The notes under the pieces were generated by a model. The model worked only from the letters and a program-made list of their open reading frames with translations. It was not told where the DNA came from and ran no database searches. Shown piece after piece: positions 1 through 11,044 of a stretch of 42,935 nt of DNA (the first letter of the stretch is position 1; each line of letters opens with the position of its first letter). Source of the stretch: Tissierellia bacterium (GTDB lineage Bacteria > Bacillota > Clostridia > Tissierellales > Peptoniphilaceae). The stretch lies in assembly GCA_030532305.1 (NCBI GenBank), contig JAUNLJ010000001.1, positions 1 through 42,935 of the forward strand, given 5' to 3'. Both the position numbers and the translations under genes were made by a program.

Positions 1-54
1 TAGAGTCCCAACGTTAACGTGGGGCTTATTTCTTTCAAATACTTCTTTTCCCAT
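1..54 (-). CDS. tuf: Elongation factor Tu, N-terminal fragment (cut by window edge)
   Basis: The minus strand from 54 reads MGKEVFERNKPHVNVGTL, the conserved start of EF-Tu, the GTPase that delivers aminoacyl-tRNA to the ribosome. Only 18 codons lie inside the window; the G1 loop and everything after it are outside. An AAGGAGG ribosome binding site sits just upstream, and fusA ends 25 bases before the ATG, so tuf is the last visible gene of the str operon. The second residue is Gly where Ala is more usual. The identification is firm because this N-terminus is almost invariant and the neighbour is fusA. Confidence 0.93.
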   Translation of the reverse strand, partial: MGKEVFERNKPHVNVGTL

Positions 55-78
55 TATTTTTTCCTCCTTATATCAGGC

Positions 79-2160
79 TTATTTATTTTTGTTGCCTAGT
101 ACAGCTTCTTGGATACTAGCTGGAACTTCTTCATAACTGTTAAATTGCATAGAATAGTTGGCCCGGCCCTGGGTGTTAGATCTTAGGGCTGTGGCATAAC
201 CAAACATTTCAGCCAAGGGTACATAGGCTGTAATAACTTGGGCGCCGGCCACTAGGTTCATCCCTTCCATCCGGCCACGGCGAGAGTTAATGTCGCCAAT
301 AACGTCTCCCATGTATTCTTCAGGGGTTGTAATTTCAACCTTCATGATGGGTTCTAGTAGGGCAGGTCTCCCCTTGCTAAGGGCATCTCTTAGGGCCATA
401 GAACCGGCAATCTTAAAGGCCATTTCTGAAGAGTCCACATCGTGGAAGGACCCGTCATAAAGGGTAACCTTAACATCAAGGACAGGATAGCCACCTAGAA
501 CCCCACTTTGAAGGGCTTCTTCGATACCTTCCTTGGTTGGGTTAATAAATTCTCTAGGAATGGCCCCACCCACAATTTTATCTTCAAATACATAAGTTTC
601 TTCGGAGTCGACCAAGGGTTCCACTTGAATCTTGGCGTGACCATATTGTCCACGACCCCCAGATTGACGGACATACTTACCTTCCCCTTCAGCTGCTTGT
701 CTGATGGATTCACGGTAGGATACCTGTGGATTACCGATGTTGGCCTCTACCTTAAATTCTCTTAGTAGACGGTCTACGATAATGTCTAGGTGAAGTTCTC
801 CCATGCCTGAGATAATGGTTTGTCCTGTTTCTTCGTCTGTATGGGTCCTAAAAGTTGGGTCTTCTTCAGCCAACTTTTGTAGGGCTTCGGTCATCTTGTC
901 TTGAGAGGCCTTGGTCTTAGGTTCAATGGCAACAGAGATAACGGGTTCTGGGAATTCCATCTTTTCAAGGATAATAGAGTGATTTTCATCACATAGGGTA
1001 TCCCCGGTGGAGGTGTTCTTTAAACCCACAGCTGCTGCAATTTCGCCTGCATAGATTTCATCTACTTCTTCCCGCTTGTTGGCGTGCATAAGTAGAATAC
1101 GTCCAATTCTTTCCCTCTTGCCCTTGGAGCTGTTGTAAACATAGGACCCGGCCTTTAGGGTACCTGAATAGACTCTAAAGTAGGCTAGCTTACCTACAAA
1201 GGGGTCTGTTACAATCTTGAAAGCCAAGGCGGAGAAGGGTTCTTCATCAGAGGCTTCTCTAGTTTCTACTTGGTCTTCTGTATCGGGAATCTGACCTTCA
1301 ATAGCCTTAACGTCTAGGGGTGAAGGTAGGTAGTCGATAATGGCATCAAGTAGGAGCTGAACCCCCTTGTTCTTGTAAGAAGACCCACAGGTAACCGGTG
1401 TAATGGCCACGTCTAGGGCTCCCTTACGGATGGCTCTTTTGATCATGTCTGTGGTGACTTCTTCCCCTTCTAGGTAGGTCATCATCAGTTCATCATCAAA
1501 TTCGGCGATTTTTTCAATAAGGTTTTCTCTATATTCGTTAGCTTGGTCTACATATTCTTCTGGGATTTCAGTGACTTCAATTTCTGTTCCCATGTCGTCC
1601 TTGTAGATTTCAGCTTCCATTTCAACCAAGTCGATCATGCCAATAAAAGAGTCTTCAGCCCCCATAGGAATTTGGATGGGCACTGGATTACCTTTTAGGC
1701 GGTCGTCAATGGTGTCTACTGAACGGAAGAAGTCGGCGCCAGTAACGTCCATCTTGTTGATATGGGCGATTCTGGGGACACGGTACCTGTCGGCTTGTCT
1801 CCAAACTGTTTCTGATTGGGGTTCTACACCACTTTTTGCATCAAATAGTGCAACTGCCCCGTCAAGAACCCTTAGGGACCGTTCTACTTCCACAGTAAAG
1901 TCCACGTGACCTGGTGTGTCGATAATGTTTAGTCGGTGACCCTTCCAGTGGGCTGTGGTGGCGGCAGAGGTGATTGTAATCCCTCTTTCTTGCTCTTGCT
2001 CCATCCAGTCCATTTGGGCACCACCGTCATGGGTTTCCCCAATCTTGTGGATTTTTCCTGTGTAGTACAGGATACGCTCGGTAGTGGTTGTCTTACCGGC
2101 GTCAATGTGGGCCATAATACCGATATTACGAATCTTCTTTAAAGGTACTTCTCTTGGCAC
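79..2160 (-). CDS. fusA: Elongation factor G
   Basis: EF-G is the ribosomal translocase GTPase of the cytoplasm. The 693-residue length is normal. The G1 loop [15 protein letters not shown] is near residue 17, DTPGHVDF near 82 and NKMD near 136, followed by domain II, the domain III motif GMGELHLDI and the domain IV/V region with YRESIRQ and RGRMEGM. The start is GTG at 2160, six bases after an AAGGAGG site; no ATG fits as well. It lies between rpsG and tuf, the standard str order, with a 15-base gap from rpsG. Nothing in the sequence suggests a paralogue such as the tetracycline ribosomal protection proteins: the length and the N-terminal sequence are those of a housekeeping EF-G. Confidence 0.98.
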   Translation of the reverse strand: MPREVPLKKIRNIGIMAHIDAGKTTTTERILYYTGKIHKIGETHDGGAQMDWMEQEQERGITITSAATTAHWKGHRLNIIDTPGHVDFTVEVERSLRVLDGAVALFDAKSGVEPQSETVWRQADRYRVPRIAHINKMDVTGADFFRSVDTIDDRLKGNPVPIQIPMGAEDSFIGMIDLVEMEAEIYKDDMGTEIEVTEIPEEYVDQANEYRENLIEKIAEFDDELMMTYLEGEEVTTDMIKRAIRKGALDVAITPVTCGSSYKNKGVQLLLDAIIDYLPSPLDVKAIEGQIPDTEDQVETREASDEEPFSALAFKIVTDPFVGKLAYFRVYSGTLKAGSYVYNSSKGKRERIGRILLMHANKREEVDEIYAGEIAAAVGLKNTSTGDTLCDENHSIILEKMEFPEPVISVAIEPKTKASQDKMTEALQKLAEEDPTFRTHTDEETGQTIISGMGELHLDIIVDRLLREFKVEANIGNPQVSYRESIRQAAEGEGKYVRQSGGRGQYGHAKIQVEPLVDSEETYVFEDKIVGGAIPREFINPTKEGIEEALQSGVLGGYPVLDVKVTLYDGSFHDVDSSEMAFKIAGSMALRDALSKGRPALLEPIMKVEITTPEEYMGDVIGDINSRRGRMEGMNLVAGAQVITAYVPLAEMFGYATALRSNTQGRANYSMQFNSYEEVPASIQEAVLGNKNK

Positions 2161-2175
2161 AATCTTCCTCCTTGA

Positions 2176-2646
2176 TTACCATCTAAAATGCGCAAAGGCC
2201 TTATTGGCTTCTGCCGCCTTATGCATTTCTTCTTTCCTACGTACGGAAGCACCAAGTCCATTGGATGCATCGATGATTTCTCTAAAGAGTCTTTCCTCCA
2301 TGGATCTTTCTCCCCTAAGTCTAGAAAAGTTTACAAGCCAGCGTAGACCTAGAGTTTGACGTCTTTCGGGACGCACTTCCATAGGAACTTGATAGTTGGC
2401 CCCACCAATCCGGCGAGCCTTAACTTCTAAAACAGGCATAACATTATTTAAGGCCTGATAAAATACTTCCAAAGCATCTTGGCCGGTTTCTTCTGCTACG
2501 GCGGCTAATGCTCCATATACAATTTTTTGAGCGGTGCCTCGTTTCCCGTCTAGCATGACGCCGTTAATCAACTTGGTGATTACAACATCATCATACATGG
2601 GATCGGGAAGCACTTCTCGCTTTTGGACATATCCCTTTCTTGGCAT
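2176..2646 (-). CDS. rpsG: 30S ribosomal protein S7
   Basis: S7 nucleates assembly of the 30S head by binding the 3' major domain of 16S rRNA. The 156-residue length is typical. The N-terminus [10 protein letters not shown], the motif [15 protein letters not shown] and the [14 protein letters not shown] segment near residues 80-93 are all conserved. The ATG at 2646 follows AAGGAGG. It is separated from rpsL by about 105 bases that hold a hairpin (2717-2748), an arrangement reminiscent of the rpsL-rpsG spacer where S7 represses its own operon in enterobacteria. Confidence 0.98.
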   Translation of the reverse strand: MPRKGYVQKREVLPDPMYDDVVITKLINGVMLDGKRGTAQKIVYGALAAVAEETGQDALEVFYQALNNVMPVLEVKARRIGGANYQVPMEVRPERRQTLGLRWLVNFSRLRGERSMEERLFREIIDASNGLGASVRRKEEMHKAAEANKAFAHFRW

Positions 2647-2716
2647 ATCCTTCCCTCCTTAACCATTTTTTAAAGTTGAATCATTGGTACTCGACCCTCT
2701 TTAAGAGCCGTTTGCC

Positions 2717-2748
2717 AAGAGCATCTATATTAAAAAGTATCTGCTCTT
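2717..2748 (-). repeat. Inverted repeat in the rpsL-rpsG spacer
   Basis: AAGAGCA (2717-2723) and TGCTCTT (2742-2748) are perfect complements separated by an 18-base AT-rich loop. The hairpin begins just after the rpsL stop codon and has no T-run after it, so it is not a simple terminator. It could be a processing site or an S7-type translational control element; neither is shown by the sequence alone. Confidence 0.5.
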
Positions 2749-2751
2749 AGT

Positions 2752-3171
2752 TTATTTCTTTTCTTTTGGTTTTTTCGCACCATATTTTGAGCGACCTTGC
2801 ATTCTTCCTTCAACACCTGCAGTGTCTAGGGTTCCTCTTACAATGTGGTAACGGACCCCTGGTAGGTCTTTAACCCTACCTCCACGGATTAATACAACGC
2901 TATGCTCTTGCAGATTATGGCCGATTCCAGGAATATATGCCATGACTTCGTATCCGTTGGACAAACGAACCCGAGCTACCTTCCGTAGGGCGGAGTTAGG
3001 TTTCTTAGGTGTTACTGTACGTACAGCCACACAGACCCCTCTCTTTTGAGGAGAGTTTACCTTGGTTTGTACCTTTTTGATAGAGTCATAGTTGTAGTCT
3101 AAAGCGGGTGATTTAGACTTGTGTTCGACCTTCTTTCTACCTTTTCTTACTAGTTGGTTAATCGTTGGCAT
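2752..3171 (-). CDS. rpsL: 30S ribosomal protein S12
   Basis: S12 sits at the decoding centre and helps control accuracy. I start it at the ATG at 3171 ([11 protein letters not shown], 139 residues): the GTG at 3183 lies inside the AGGAGGTG ribosome binding site and cannot be the true start. Conserved segments include [15 protein letters not shown] and the C-terminal [10 protein letters not shown]. The lysine in TPKKPN, whose change gives streptomycin resistance in many bacteria, is the wild-type residue. The protein has an insertion after the first 15 residues, as in other Firmicutes. It is the first gene of the str operon, 131 bases after rpoC, with a possible promoter of its own in that gap. 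Confidence 0.98.
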   Translation of the reverse strand: MPTINQLVRKGRKKVEHKSKSPALDYNYDSIKKVQTKVNSPQKRGVCVAVRTVTPKKPNSALRKVARVRLSNGYEVMAYIPGIGHNLQEHSVVLIRGGRVKDLPGVRYHIVRGTLDTAGVEGRMQGRSKYGAKKPKEKK

Positions 3172-3198
3172 CTGATTTTCCACCTCCTGTGATTTAAA

Positions 3199-3229
3199 AT
3201 TATATTTAAAGCAAATGCTTAAATATCAA
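3199..3229 (-). promoter_or_regulatory. Possible promoter of the str operon
   Basis: On the minus strand TTGATA (3229-3224) is followed after 19 bases by a perfect TATAAT (3204-3199), about 28 bases before the rpsL ATG. The spacer is longer than the ideal 17. An imperfect dyad (ATATTTAAGCA / TGCTTTAAATAT, about 3201-3226) fills the spacer. Confidence 0.35.
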
Positions 3230-3247
3230 AACTTACTAACTCATGAA

Positions 3248-3269
3248 AGACTACCCCAAGGGGTAGTCT
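3248..3269 (-). repeat. Perfect 22-base palindrome between rpoC and rpsL
   Basis: The palindrome is AGACTACCCC followed by its complement GGGGTAGTCT, with AA at the centre. On the minus strand it can fold into a strong hairpin after the rpoC stop codon, but only three T residues follow, so termination would be weak or partial. It may reduce read-through from rpoC into rpsL or act as a processing site. Confidence 0.55.
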
Positions 3270-3302
3270 CTCAATGAACAAATTTTGTACCCACTAATTT
3301 TA

Positions 3303-6300
3303 TCATTCCTCTAGGGCATCGTCAAGGGCTTTATCCTCTTCTTGGCTTAAAAGTTCCAAAATCTCTAGGTTTTCTTCCATGGGGAAGTCTTTTTCCTTGA
3401 GGTGGACCTCATTATTGGCCCTAACCCCGGTTCCTGCTGGAATTAATTGACCTATAATGATATTTTCCTTCAAGCCCTTTAACTGGTCTTCCTTGCCCTT
3501 GATGGCCGCATCGGTAAGGACCCGGGTGGTCTCTTGGAAGGAGGCGGCAGAGAGGAAGGAGTCTGTGGCCAAGGAGGCCTTGGTAATACCTAGAAGGCTG
3601 GCTTGGCCTGTGGCCACTTCCTTGCCCTCTTCTTCCATCTGTCTATTGACGGCGTCAAATTCTCCTACATCCACTAGGGATCCAGGTAGGAAGTAGGTGT
3701 CGCCACTGTCTTCAATTTCTATCCGGCCTAGCATTTGACGGACAATCACCTCAATATGCTTGTCGTCTATGTCTACCCCTTGAAGTCGGTAGACTCTTTG
3801 GACTTCCTTGACAATATATTCTTGGACTCCCTTGACGCCCTTGACCCTTAAAAGGTCTTGGGGGTAAACGGAGCCTTGGGTAAGCTCTTCACCCTTTTCA
3901 ACCCGGTCTCCATCTTGGACCCGGATTCGAGACCCAAAGACAATGTTGTAGGCCTTGCTTTCCCCATCGTCTCCATGGACAATGACTTCTCTTTTCTTGT
4001 CGGTTTCCTTGATTTCAACGACCCCGTCAATTTCGGTGATGATGGCTAGTCCCTTGGGCTTGCGGGCTTCAAAGAGCTCCTCTACCCGGGGAAGACCCTG
4101 GGTAATGTCTGCTCCAGCAGCAACCCCGCCTGTATGGAAGGTTCTCATGGTCAGCTGGGTACCTGGTTCCCCAATGGACTGGGCGGCAATAACCCCAATG
4201 GCTTCGCCTATGCCTACCTTATTGCCTGTGGCCAGGTTCATGCCGTAACACTTGCTGCAGACCCCGTCTTGGCTCTTGCAGGTTAAGACAGACCGGACCT
4301 TGACTTCTTCAATGCCGCTGTCTACAATTTGCTCAGCCAAGAGGCTGGTGATCATTTGGCCCTTGGCCACAATCAGCTGGCCTGTTTTGGGGTGGTGGAT
4401 GTCTTCTACGGTGACCCGGCCCAGGATCCGGTCTTGAAGTTCTTCAATGACTTCTCTACCGTCCCTAAAGGTCTTGGAGGTAATATATTCTTCGGTGCCA
4501 CAGTCTTCTTCTGTGACAATAACCTGCTGGGCCACGTCCACTAGCCGGCGGGTCAAGTAACCGGAGTCGGCTGTTCTTAGGGCTGTGTCGGCTAGCCCCT
4601 TTCTAGAACCGTGGGTGGACATAAAGAATTCCAGTACGGAAAGCCCTTCCCGGAAGTTGGAGGTAATGGGGACTTCAATGGTCCGGCCAGATGGGGAGGC
4701 CATAAGCCCCCGCATGCCGGCTAGCTGACGAATTTGGTTCCGGCTACCCCGGGCTCCAGAGTCGGCCATAATATAGACGGAGTTTAGCTTACCAAAGCCT
4801 TCCATAACGTGTTCGGTTAGGACTTCGGTGGCCTTGTCCCAGATGCCAATAACCCGTTCGTATCTTTCTTCGTCACTGATAAGCCCTCGTTTAAAGGCCT
4901 TTTCATATTTTTCTACTTCTGCATCGGCCTGGTCTAGGATCTCCTGCTTGTCCTGGGGAATTTCCACGTCCATCATGGAAATGGACATGGCCCCAATGGT
5001 GGAGTAGTGGAAGCCCAGGGCCTTAATATCATCTAAGAAACTGGCTGTGCCCAGGTTGCCCTTTAGGGCATAGACCCGGTCGATGATCTTGCCTAGGAAT
5101 TTCTTGTCAATGACCCGGTCCACTTCTAGGGAGTAGGGGTCCTTGGACCGGTCTACATAGCCCAGGTCTTGGGGGATATATTGGTTAATTAAGAAGCGTC
5201 CTACGGAGCTTTCTACAATCTTTCCCCGGGTGTCTTGGTCTGACTTATAGAGTCTAACCTTGACCCGGGCATGGAGGTGGACAAAGCCACTGGCGTAGGC
5301 ATGCATCATTTCGTCTACGTCCTTAAAGACCATGCCGTGGCCCGGCATCTCTACGCCCCGGTCCATGGTCAAGTAATAGCAGCCTAGGACCATGTCCTGG
5401 GTGGGAACGGTAATGGGCTTGCCGTCCTTTAGGGCCAGGATATTGTTGGTAGATAGCATAAGCAGACGGGACTCGGCTTGGGCTTCAGCAGACAGGGGCA
5501 AGTGGACGGCCATTTGGTCCCCGTCAAAGTCGGCGTTATAGGCTGTACATACTAAGGGGTGAAGTTTAATGGCCTTGCCTTCTACTAGGACGGGCTCAAA
5601 GGCCTGGATTCCTAGCCTGTGGAGGGTTGGAGCCCGGTTTAGGAGGACGGGGTGGTCCTGGATCACATCTTCTAGGACGTCCCAAACTTCAGAATGGGCC
5701 CTTTCTACCATCCGTTTAGCTGACTTAATGTTGTGGGCCAGGTCCCTATCTACAAGCTCCTTCATCACAAAGGGTTTAAAGAGCTCTAGGGCCATGTTTC
5801 TAGGTAAACCACATTGGTAGAATTTAAGCTCGGGTCCCACCACGATAACAGACCGGCCAGAATAGTCCACCCGTTTTCCTAGGAGGTTTTGGCGGAAACG
5901 GCCCTGTTTCCCCTTGAGCATTTCAGACAAGCTCTTTAGGGGCCGGTTACCTGGTCCTGTCACAGGCCGTCCCCGGCGACCGTTGTCTATAAGGGCGTCT
6001 ACGGCCTCTTGGAGCATCCGTTTTTCGTTTCGAACAATGATCTCTGGGGCCTTGATTTCTAGAAGATTTTTAAGCCGGTTGTTCCGGTTAATGACCCGGC
6101 GGTAAAGGTCATTGAGGTCGGAGGCGGCAAAACGGCCCCCGTCCAGTTGGACCATGGGTCTTAGTTCTGGTGGCAAGACGGGCACGCAGTCTAGGATCAT
6201 CCATTCTGGCTTGTTGTCAGACTGCCTAAAGGATTCCACCACTTCTAGCCGGCGGATAATCCGGTTTTTCTTTTGGCCGGTGGCTTCTTCCAGGTCTTCC

Positions 6301-6881
6301 CTTAGGATTTTACTTTCCTCATCTAGGTCCACCTGGGCTAAAAGTTCTCTAACGGCCTCGGCTCCCATGCCAGCTTCAAACTTTTGGCCATATTCCCTCC
6401 GGTATTCCCTGTATTCTGTTTCTGTTAGGATCTGCTTGACATAGAGGGCATCTAGGTCGGGGTCTACCTTGGTGACAATATAGGCGGCAAAGTAGAGGAC
6501 TCTTTCTAGGGCCCTGGGGGACATGTCTAGGATCAGCCCCATCCTAGAGGGGATCCCCTTAAAGTACCAAATATGACTGACTGGCGCGGCCAGTTCAATA
6601 TGGCCCATCCTCTCCCGGCGGACCTTGGACTTGGTGACTTCTACCCCACATTTTTCACAGACTACGCCCTTGTAGCGAATCCGTTTATACTTACCACAGT
6701 TACACTCCCAGTCCTTAGAAGGGCCAAAGATCTTTTCACAGAAGAGCCCCTCTTTTTCCGGTTTTAGGGTCCGATAGTTAATGGTTTCTGGTTTCTTGAC
6801 CTCCCCATAGGACCATTCCCGGATCTGCTCTGTAGAAGCTAAACCAATTTTTATAGAATGAAATAATTCATTGTTGCTCAA
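3303..6881 (-). CDS. rpoC: DNA-directed RNA polymerase subunit beta'
   Basis: This is the beta' clamp and active-site subunit of RNA polymerase, 1192 residues, a normal Firmicutes length. The N-terminal zinc site [20 protein letters not shown] is near residues 58-80, the catalytic Mg motif [12 protein letters not shown] is near 450, and the second cysteine cluster (CGTEEY ... [13 protein letters not shown]) lies in the C-terminal third, followed by the [18 protein letters not shown] trigger-loop region. The start is a TTG codon at 6881 after an AAAGGAGAG site; no in-frame ATG lies nearby. It follows rpoB by 44 bases in the usual order. The L7Ae-like gene that often sits between rpoC and rpsL in Firmicutes is absent. 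Confidence 0.98.
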   Translation of the reverse strand: MSNNELFHSIKIGLASTEQIREWSYGEVKKPETINYRTLKPEKEGLFCEKIFGPSKDWECNCGKYKRIRYKGVVCEKCGVEVTKSKVRRERMGHIELAAPVSHIWYFKGIPSRMGLILDMSPRALERVLYFAAYIVTKVDPDLDALYVKQILTETEYREYRREYGQKFEAGMGAEAVRELLAQVDLDEESKILREDLEEATGQKKNRIIRRLEVVESFRQSDNKPEWMILDCVPVLPPELRPMVQLDGGRFAASDLNDLYRRVINRNNRLKNLLEIKAPEIIVRNEKRMLQEAVDALIDNGRRGRPVTGPGNRPLKSLSEMLKGKQGRFRQNLLGKRVDYSGRSVIVVGPELKFYQCGLPRNMALELFKPFVMKELVDRDLAHNIKSAKRMVERAHSEVWDVLEDVIQDHPVLLNRAPTLHRLGIQAFEPVLVEGKAIKLHPLVCTAYNADFDGDQMAVHLPLSAEAQAESRLLMLSTNNILALKDGKPITVPTQDMVLGCYYLTMDRGVEMPGHGMVFKDVDEMMHAYASGFVHLHARVKVRLYKSDQDTRGKIVESSVGRFLINQYIPQDLGYVDRSKDPYSLEVDRVIDKKFLGKIIDRVYALKGNLGTASFLDDIKALGFHYSTIGAMSISMMDVEIPQDKQEILDQADAEVEKYEKAFKRGLISDEERYERVIGIWDKATEVLTEHVMEGFGKLNSVYIMADSGARGSRNQIRQLAGMRGLMASPSGRTIEVPITSNFREGLSVLEFFMSTHGSRKGLADTALRTADSGYLTRRLVDVAQQVIVTEEDCGTEEYITSKTFRDGREVIEELQDRILGRVTVEDIHHPKTGQLIVAKGQMITSLLAEQIVDSGIEEVKVRSVLTCKSQDGVCSKCYGMNLATGNKVGIGEAIGVIAAQSIGEPGTQLTMRTFHTGGVAAGADITQGLPRVEELFEARKPKGLAIITEIDGVVEIKETDKKREVIVHGDDGESKAYNIVFGSRIRVQDGDRVEKGEELTQGSVYPQDLLRVKGVKGVQEYIVKEVQRVYRLQGVDIDDKHIEVIVRQMLGRIEIEDSGDTYFLPGSLVDVGEFDAVNRQMEEEGKEVATGQASLLGITKASLATDSFLSAASFQETTRVLTDAAIKGKEDQLKGLKENIIIGQLIPAGTGVRANNEVHLKEKDFPMEENLEILELLSQEEDKALDDALEE

Positions 6882-6925
6882 GAAGCACTCTCTCCTTTCT
6901 ATCCATGTCTTAGTGGACTCATTTC

Positions 6926-9900
6926 TTAGTTGGATGCCTCATCTTCATCTAAGAAGCCGTCAGGAATCTCTTCTCCCGTGATTCTGCTAATCCCTGGAGT
7001 TGATGCAGGGGCTTTTTGTCCTTCAATGAGCTCGGTCATGTCTTCCCTTTTTTCTTCGCCTTCTACCTGGTCTAGGTGGTCTAGGTCATCGTCATCCTTG
7101 TCTAGGTCAATGGCTAGGCCTTCCTTGTCCTTGACTTCAACCCTAAGGGCCAGGGCTTCTAGTTCCTTAATGAGGACCTTAAAGGATTCAGGCACCCCAG
7201 GTTGGGGGATGTTTTCTCCCTTGACTACAGCCTCGTAGGTCTTCACCCGTCCTACAATGTCGTCACTCTTAATGGTAAGCATTTCTTGGAGGGTATGGCT
7301 GGCCCCATAGGCTTCTAGGGCCCATACTTCCATTTCCCCAAACCTTTGGCCCCCAAATTGGGCCTTGCCTCCTAGGGGTTGTTGGGTGACTAGGGAGTAG
7401 GGTCCGGTAGACCGGGCATGGATTTTCTCGTCAACTAAGTGGTGGAGTTTTAACATATACATGTAGCCTACAGTAACCGGCTGGTTGAACTTTTCTCCAG
7501 TCCGTCCGTCTCTTAGCTGGACCTTTCCGTCTCTGGAGTAGCCAGCTTCTTCTAGGACTTCCATGATGTCAGCTTCGTTGGCCCCGTCAAAGACCGGGGT
7601 GGCCACATGCCAACCTAGCTTGCTGGCAGCTAGGCCCAAGTGGACTTCCAAGACCTGTCCCAGGTTCATCCGGGAAGGAACCCCCAAGGGGTTTAGGACC
7701 ATTTGTACTGGGGTCCCATCGGGCATATAGGGCATGTCTTCCCTAGGTAGGATCCTAGAGACAACCCCCTTGTTTCCGTGGCGACCACACATCTTGTCCC
7801 CTTCTTGGATCTTTCTCTTGGTGGCTACAAAGACCCGGACCATTTCGTTGACCCCAGGTTGGAGCTCGTCTCCCTGGGTTCTCACAAAGGTCTTCACGTC
7901 AATGACAATCCCCTCTTCCCCGTGGGGTAGGCGGAGGGAGGTGTCTCTCACTTCCCGGGCCTTTTCTCCAAAGATGGCCCTTAAAAGTCTTTCTTCAGCA
8001 GATAGCTCGGTTTCCCCCTTGGGGGTCACCTTGCCCACTAGGATGTCACCTGGCTTAACCTTGGCCCCAATTCTTATAATCCCCCGCTCATCTAGGTCCT
8101 TGAGCATGTCTTCACTGACATTGGGAATGTCCCGGGTGATTTCTTCAGGTCCTAGCTTGGTTTCCCGGGCCTCGGACTCATATTCTTCTATATGGAGGGA
8201 GGTAAGGACATCGTCCACTACCAATTCCTCACTAATAAGGATGGCGTCTTCGTAGTTGTAACCCTCCCAGTTCATAAAGGCTAGGAGGACATTTTTACCT
8301 AGGGCCATTTCCCCCATATCTGTGGAGGGGCCGTCAGCAATGATCTCGCCCTTGGTGACCCTTTGTCCCTGTTTTACAATGGGTCTTTGGTTGACACAGG
8401 TGGACTGGTTGGCTCCCTTAAACTTGTGGAGCTTGTAGACAAGGGGGTTGGCGTGGTTGTCAGGTTCTAAAATAATTCGGTCAGAGGTAACCTTGGCAAT
8501 AACCCCGTCTTCCCCTGCTGTCACAAGGACCCCAGAGTCTAGGGCGGCCTTGTGCTCAATACCGGTTCCTACAATGGGGGCGTCAGTCTTTAATAGGGGG
8601 ACGGCCTGCCGCTGCATGTTGGTTCCCATAAGGGCCCGGTTGGCGTCGTCATTTTCTAGGAAGGGGATCATGGCTGTCCCCACAGCCACAATTTGCTTGG
8701 GAGACACGTCCATGTGGGTGACCTGGTCCCTATCAAAAATATCTACAACCCCTTCATGGCCCCGGGCTACAACCCGGTCGTTGACAAAGCGGCCATTTTC
8801 ATCTAACTCTTCGTTAGATTGGGCAATAATACATTCATATTCTACATCGGCAGTCAGGTAGACAATTTCGTCTGTTACCAGGCCTTCCCCCTCCTTGACC
8901 TTCCGGTAGGGGACTTCAATAAAGCCATATTCATTGATTCGGGCATAGGTGGTTAGGGAGGTAATTAGACCAATGTTAGGTCCTTCTGGGGTTTCAATAG
9001 GACACATTCTCCCATAGTGAGAATTGTGAACGTCCCGGACCTCCATGCCTGCCCGGTCCCGGCTAAGACCCCCTGGTCCTAGGGCAGATAGACGGCGCTT
9101 GTGGGTTAGTTCAGACAAGGGATTGTTTTGGTCCATAAATTGAGACAACTGGGAGGACCCAAAAAATTCCTTAATGGCGGCAGTAACTGGCCGGATGTTG
9201 ATAAGGGATTGGGGGGTGGAAGTGTCCACATCTTGGACGGCCATCCTTTCCCTGATGACCCTTTCCATCCGGGTGACCCCAATCCGGAATTGGTTTTGCA
9301 GAAGCTCGCCTACAGACCGAATCCTCCGGTTGCCCAGGTGGTCAATATCATCTTCATGGCCTAGGCCAAAGAAGAGGTTAAACTCGTAGTTGACTGCAGC
9401 CAAAATATCATCCACCAGGATATTTTTAGGGCTAAGGCCCTTAAACTTATTCTTAAGCTGCTGCTTTAGCTCTTCCCCTTCGTACTCATCCATAAGCTCC
9501 CTAAGAAGGGGGGCATAGATTTTTTCCGTATAACCTAGCTCAGCCAGGTCTAGATCCGTATCCACAGCCTGGGCGTCAATAAAGTTGTTGCCTAGGACCA
9601 CCACTTCATACTGGTCCCCTAGCTCAAAGACGTCCTTTCTTAGGACACTGACCTGGTTGATGCCGGCATTTTCAATGTCCACAGCCTGGTCCCTGGTGAT
9701 CTTTTCCCCGGCCCGGGCCAAGACCTCCCCTGTTTCCAGGTCAATGACATCTTCTGCCATAATTTGGTTTTGGATCCGTTCCCTAAGGGCCAGTTTCTTG
9801 TTGAACTTGTAGCGGCCCACCTTGTCCATATCGTATCGTCTAGGATCAAAGAACATGTTCTCAAAAAGAGACTGGGCTGATTCAAGGGTGGGGGGTTCCC

Positions 9901-10624
9901 CGGGTCTTAGTTTTTTATAGATTTCCAAAAGGGCCTCTTCCTTGTTGGTGGTTTGGTCCTTTTCAAAGGTCTTAAGTAGGCCTTCAGATTCCCCCATGAG
10001 CTTGGTGATTTCCAAGTTGGACTCCACGCCAATGGCGCGAAGTAGGATGGTGATAGGTATTTTCCGGGTCCGGTCTATCCGGACATTGATGACCCCTTGG
10101 GCATCGGTTTCAAATTCTAGCCAGGCCCCCCGGTTGGGAATAAGGGTGGCAGAATAGATCTTCTTTCCGGTCTTGTCAAATTCTTCCTTAAAGTAGGCCC
10201 CTGGTGACCGGACCAACTGGCTGACAACCACCCGTTCAGACCCATTGATAACAAAGGTCCCTGTAGGTGTCATAAGAGGAAGGTCTCCCATGAAGACTTC
10301 CTGCTCTCTGACTTCTCCTGTTTCCACGCTAATTAAGCGGACCCTTACCTTTAAAGGTGCCGCGTAGTTTGTATCCCTTTCCTTAGCCTCTTCCACCGTA
10401 TATTTTCTCTCATCTGAGACATAGTAGTCTACAAACTCCAAGATTAGGTTTCCTGCAAAATCTTCAATAGGTGAAACGTCCTGGAAGACCTCCCGGATCC
10501 CTTCATCTATTAGCCATTGGAAGGAAGATGTCTGCACTTCTAACAAATTTGGAAGATCTAGAACTTCGTCAATCCTGGAAAATGACATTCTCTCCCTTTT
10601 ACCATATTGTACAGGTTTTACCAT
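6926..10624 (-). CDS. rpoB: DNA-directed RNA polymerase subunit beta
   Basis: RNA polymerase beta subunit, 1232 residues. The rifampicin-binding cluster ([20 protein letters not shown], then [11 protein letters not shown]) has the wild-type residues at the usual resistance positions. The conserved [35 protein letters not shown] and C-terminal [19 protein letters not shown] segments are present. The ATG at 10624 is preceded by a GGGGTGAGG site. In most Firmicutes rplJ and rplL lie directly upstream; here the upstream gene is a divergent superoxide reductase, so rpoB begins its own transcription unit, probably from a promoter at 10814-10842. Its C-terminal acidic tail ([13 protein letters not shown]) is typical of the group. 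Confidence 0.98.
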   Translation of the reverse strand: MVKPVQYGKRERMSFSRIDEVLDLPNLLEVQTSSFQWLIDEGIREVFQDVSPIEDFAGNLILEFVDYYVSDERKYTVEEAKERDTNYAAPLKVRVRLISVETGEVREQEVFMGDLPLMTPTGTFVINGSERVVVSQLVRSPGAYFKEEFDKTGKKIYSATLIPNRGAWLEFETDAQGVINVRIDRTRKIPITILLRAIGVESNLEITKLMGESEGLLKTFEKDQTTNKEEALLEIYKKLRPGEPPTLESAQSLFENMFFDPRRYDMDKVGRYKFNKKLALRERIQNQIMAEDVIDLETGEVLARAGEKITRDQAVDIENAGINQVSVLRKDVFELGDQYEVVVLGNNFIDAQAVDTDLDLAELGYTEKIYAPLLRELMDEYEGEELKQQLKNKFKGLSPKNILVDDILAAVNYEFNLFFGLGHEDDIDHLGNRRIRSVGELLQNQFRIGVTRMERVIRERMAVQDVDTSTPQSLINIRPVTAAIKEFFGSSQLSQFMDQNNPLSELTHKRRLSALGPGGLSRDRAGMEVRDVHNSHYGRMCPIETPEGPNIGLITSLTTYARINEYGFIEVPYRKVKEGEGLVTDEIVYLTADVEYECIIAQSNEELDENGRFVNDRVVARGHEGVVDIFDRDQVTHMDVSPKQIVAVGTAMIPFLENDDANRALMGTNMQRQAVPLLKTDAPIVGTGIEHKAALDSGVLVTAGEDGVIAKVTSDRIILEPDNHANPLVYKLHKFKGANQSTCVNQRPIVKQGQRVTKGEIIADGPSTDMGEMALGKNVLLAFMNWEGYNYEDAILISEELVVDDVLTSLHIEEYESEARETKLGPEEITRDIPNVSEDMLKDLDERGIIRIGAKVKPGDILVGKVTPKGETELSAEERLLRAIFGEKAREVRDTSLRLPHGEEGIVIDVKTFVRTQGDELQPGVNEMVRVFVATKRKIQEGDKMCGRHGNKGVVSRILPREDMPYMPDGTPVQMVLNPLGVPSRMNLGQVLEVHLGLAASKLGWHVATPVFDGANEADIMEVLEEAGYSRDGKVQLRDGRTGEKFNQPVTVGYMYMLKLHHLVDEKIHARSTGPYSLVTQQPLGGKAQFGGQRFGEMEVWALEAYGASHTLQEMLTIKSDDIVGRVKTYEAVVKGENIPQPGVPESFKVLIKELEALALRVEVKDKEGLAIDLDKDDDDLDHLDQVEGEEKREDMTELIEGQKAPASTPGISRITGEEIPDGFLDEDEASN

Positions 10625-10785
10625 CTAAATACCTCACCCCTTGTATTCCTCTTGTAGCTTCTTGTGTAAATAAAAAATGTATAGTGTAAACGAGATCGGG
10701 ATCTTCAAATTTTTTAATTCGTCACTCTCCCCTGTTCACCTATACATTTACCGTCTTTCACCAGCTAGCAATCGTAACAAAAACT

Positions 10786-10820
10786 ATAAAATATCATTAT
10801 TATGCAATATGATATTTTAT
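10786..10820. repeat. 12-bp perfect inverted repeat, possible operator
   Basis: ATAAAATATCAT (10786-10797) and ATGATATTTTAT (10809-10820) are exact complements with an 11-base centre. The right arm contains the TAAAAT hexamer proposed as the -10 of rpoB, so a protein bound here would cover the start of that promoter. It could equally form a hairpin in the first transcribed bases. Confidence 0.6.
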
Positions 10821-10842
10821 CATGTAAGATTCCAGTTTGCAA
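10814..10842 (-). promoter_or_regulatory. Likely rpoB promoter
   Basis: TTGCAA (10842-10837), a 17-base spacer, then TAAAAT (10819-10814) on the minus strand, about 190 bases before the rpoB ATG. It is the best-spaced pair in the region; the long leader that results is unusual but not rare for rpoB. Confidence 0.45.
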
Positions 10843-10911
10843 GAAGAATTTTTTATTTTTTATTTTTTCTTAGCTAAAGCCCCCCTAAAGATCTTTTCTT
10901 ATAAATTAATA

Positions 10912-10935
10912 CAGGCAGGCTCTCCTGGCCTTTTT
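10912..10935 (+). terminator. Terminator-like hairpin with no obvious upstream gene
   Basis: AGGCAGG pairs with CCTGGCCT (one bulged base) around a short loop and is followed by TTTTT. It reads on the plus strand but no plus-strand gene precedes it, so it may end antisense transcription coming from the rpoB promoter region or belong to a short leader RNA. Confidence 0.4.
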
Positions 10936-10966
10936 AAATCTCTAGTAAATAATTTTATCTTTGTGA

Positions 10967-10996
10967 ATGAAAGGCCTCCTTTTGGGTAGATATATT
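10967..10996 (+). promoter_or_regulatory. Weak candidate promoter of the superoxide reductase
   Basis: ATGAAA (10967-10972), 18 bases, TATATT (10991-10996), about 50 bases before the ATG. The -35 box is poor, so activation by a regulator or a different start is possible. Confidence 0.3.
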
Positions 10997-11044
10997 AAAG
11001 CAACAATGAAGATGCATTTAAAATTTCTAGGAGGTATTTTAAAA

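Larger units (their letters stand above)
10625..11044. other. Divergent intergenic region between rpoB and the superoxide reductase
   Basis: These 420 AT-rich bases hold no convincing gene. They contain a likely rpoB promoter (10814-10842, minus), a 12-bp inverted repeat over it (10786-10820), a run of T tracts (10847-10870), a terminator-like hairpin on the plus strand (10912-10935) and a weak candidate promoter for the superoxide reductase. A second, weaker rpoB promoter candidate is TTGAAG, 19 bases, TATACA at 10708-10678. Confidence 0.7.

Noticed and set aside
7734..8255. Long open frame antisense to rpoB (173 codons)
   Set aside because: Serine- and arginine-rich composition typical of a shadow frame of a conserved gene; rpoB is intact on the other strand.
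10677..10877. Open frame of 66 codons in the rpoB upstream region
   Set aside because: AT-rich, aromatic, low-complexity product with no ribosome binding site; it overlaps the dyad and T-tracts.
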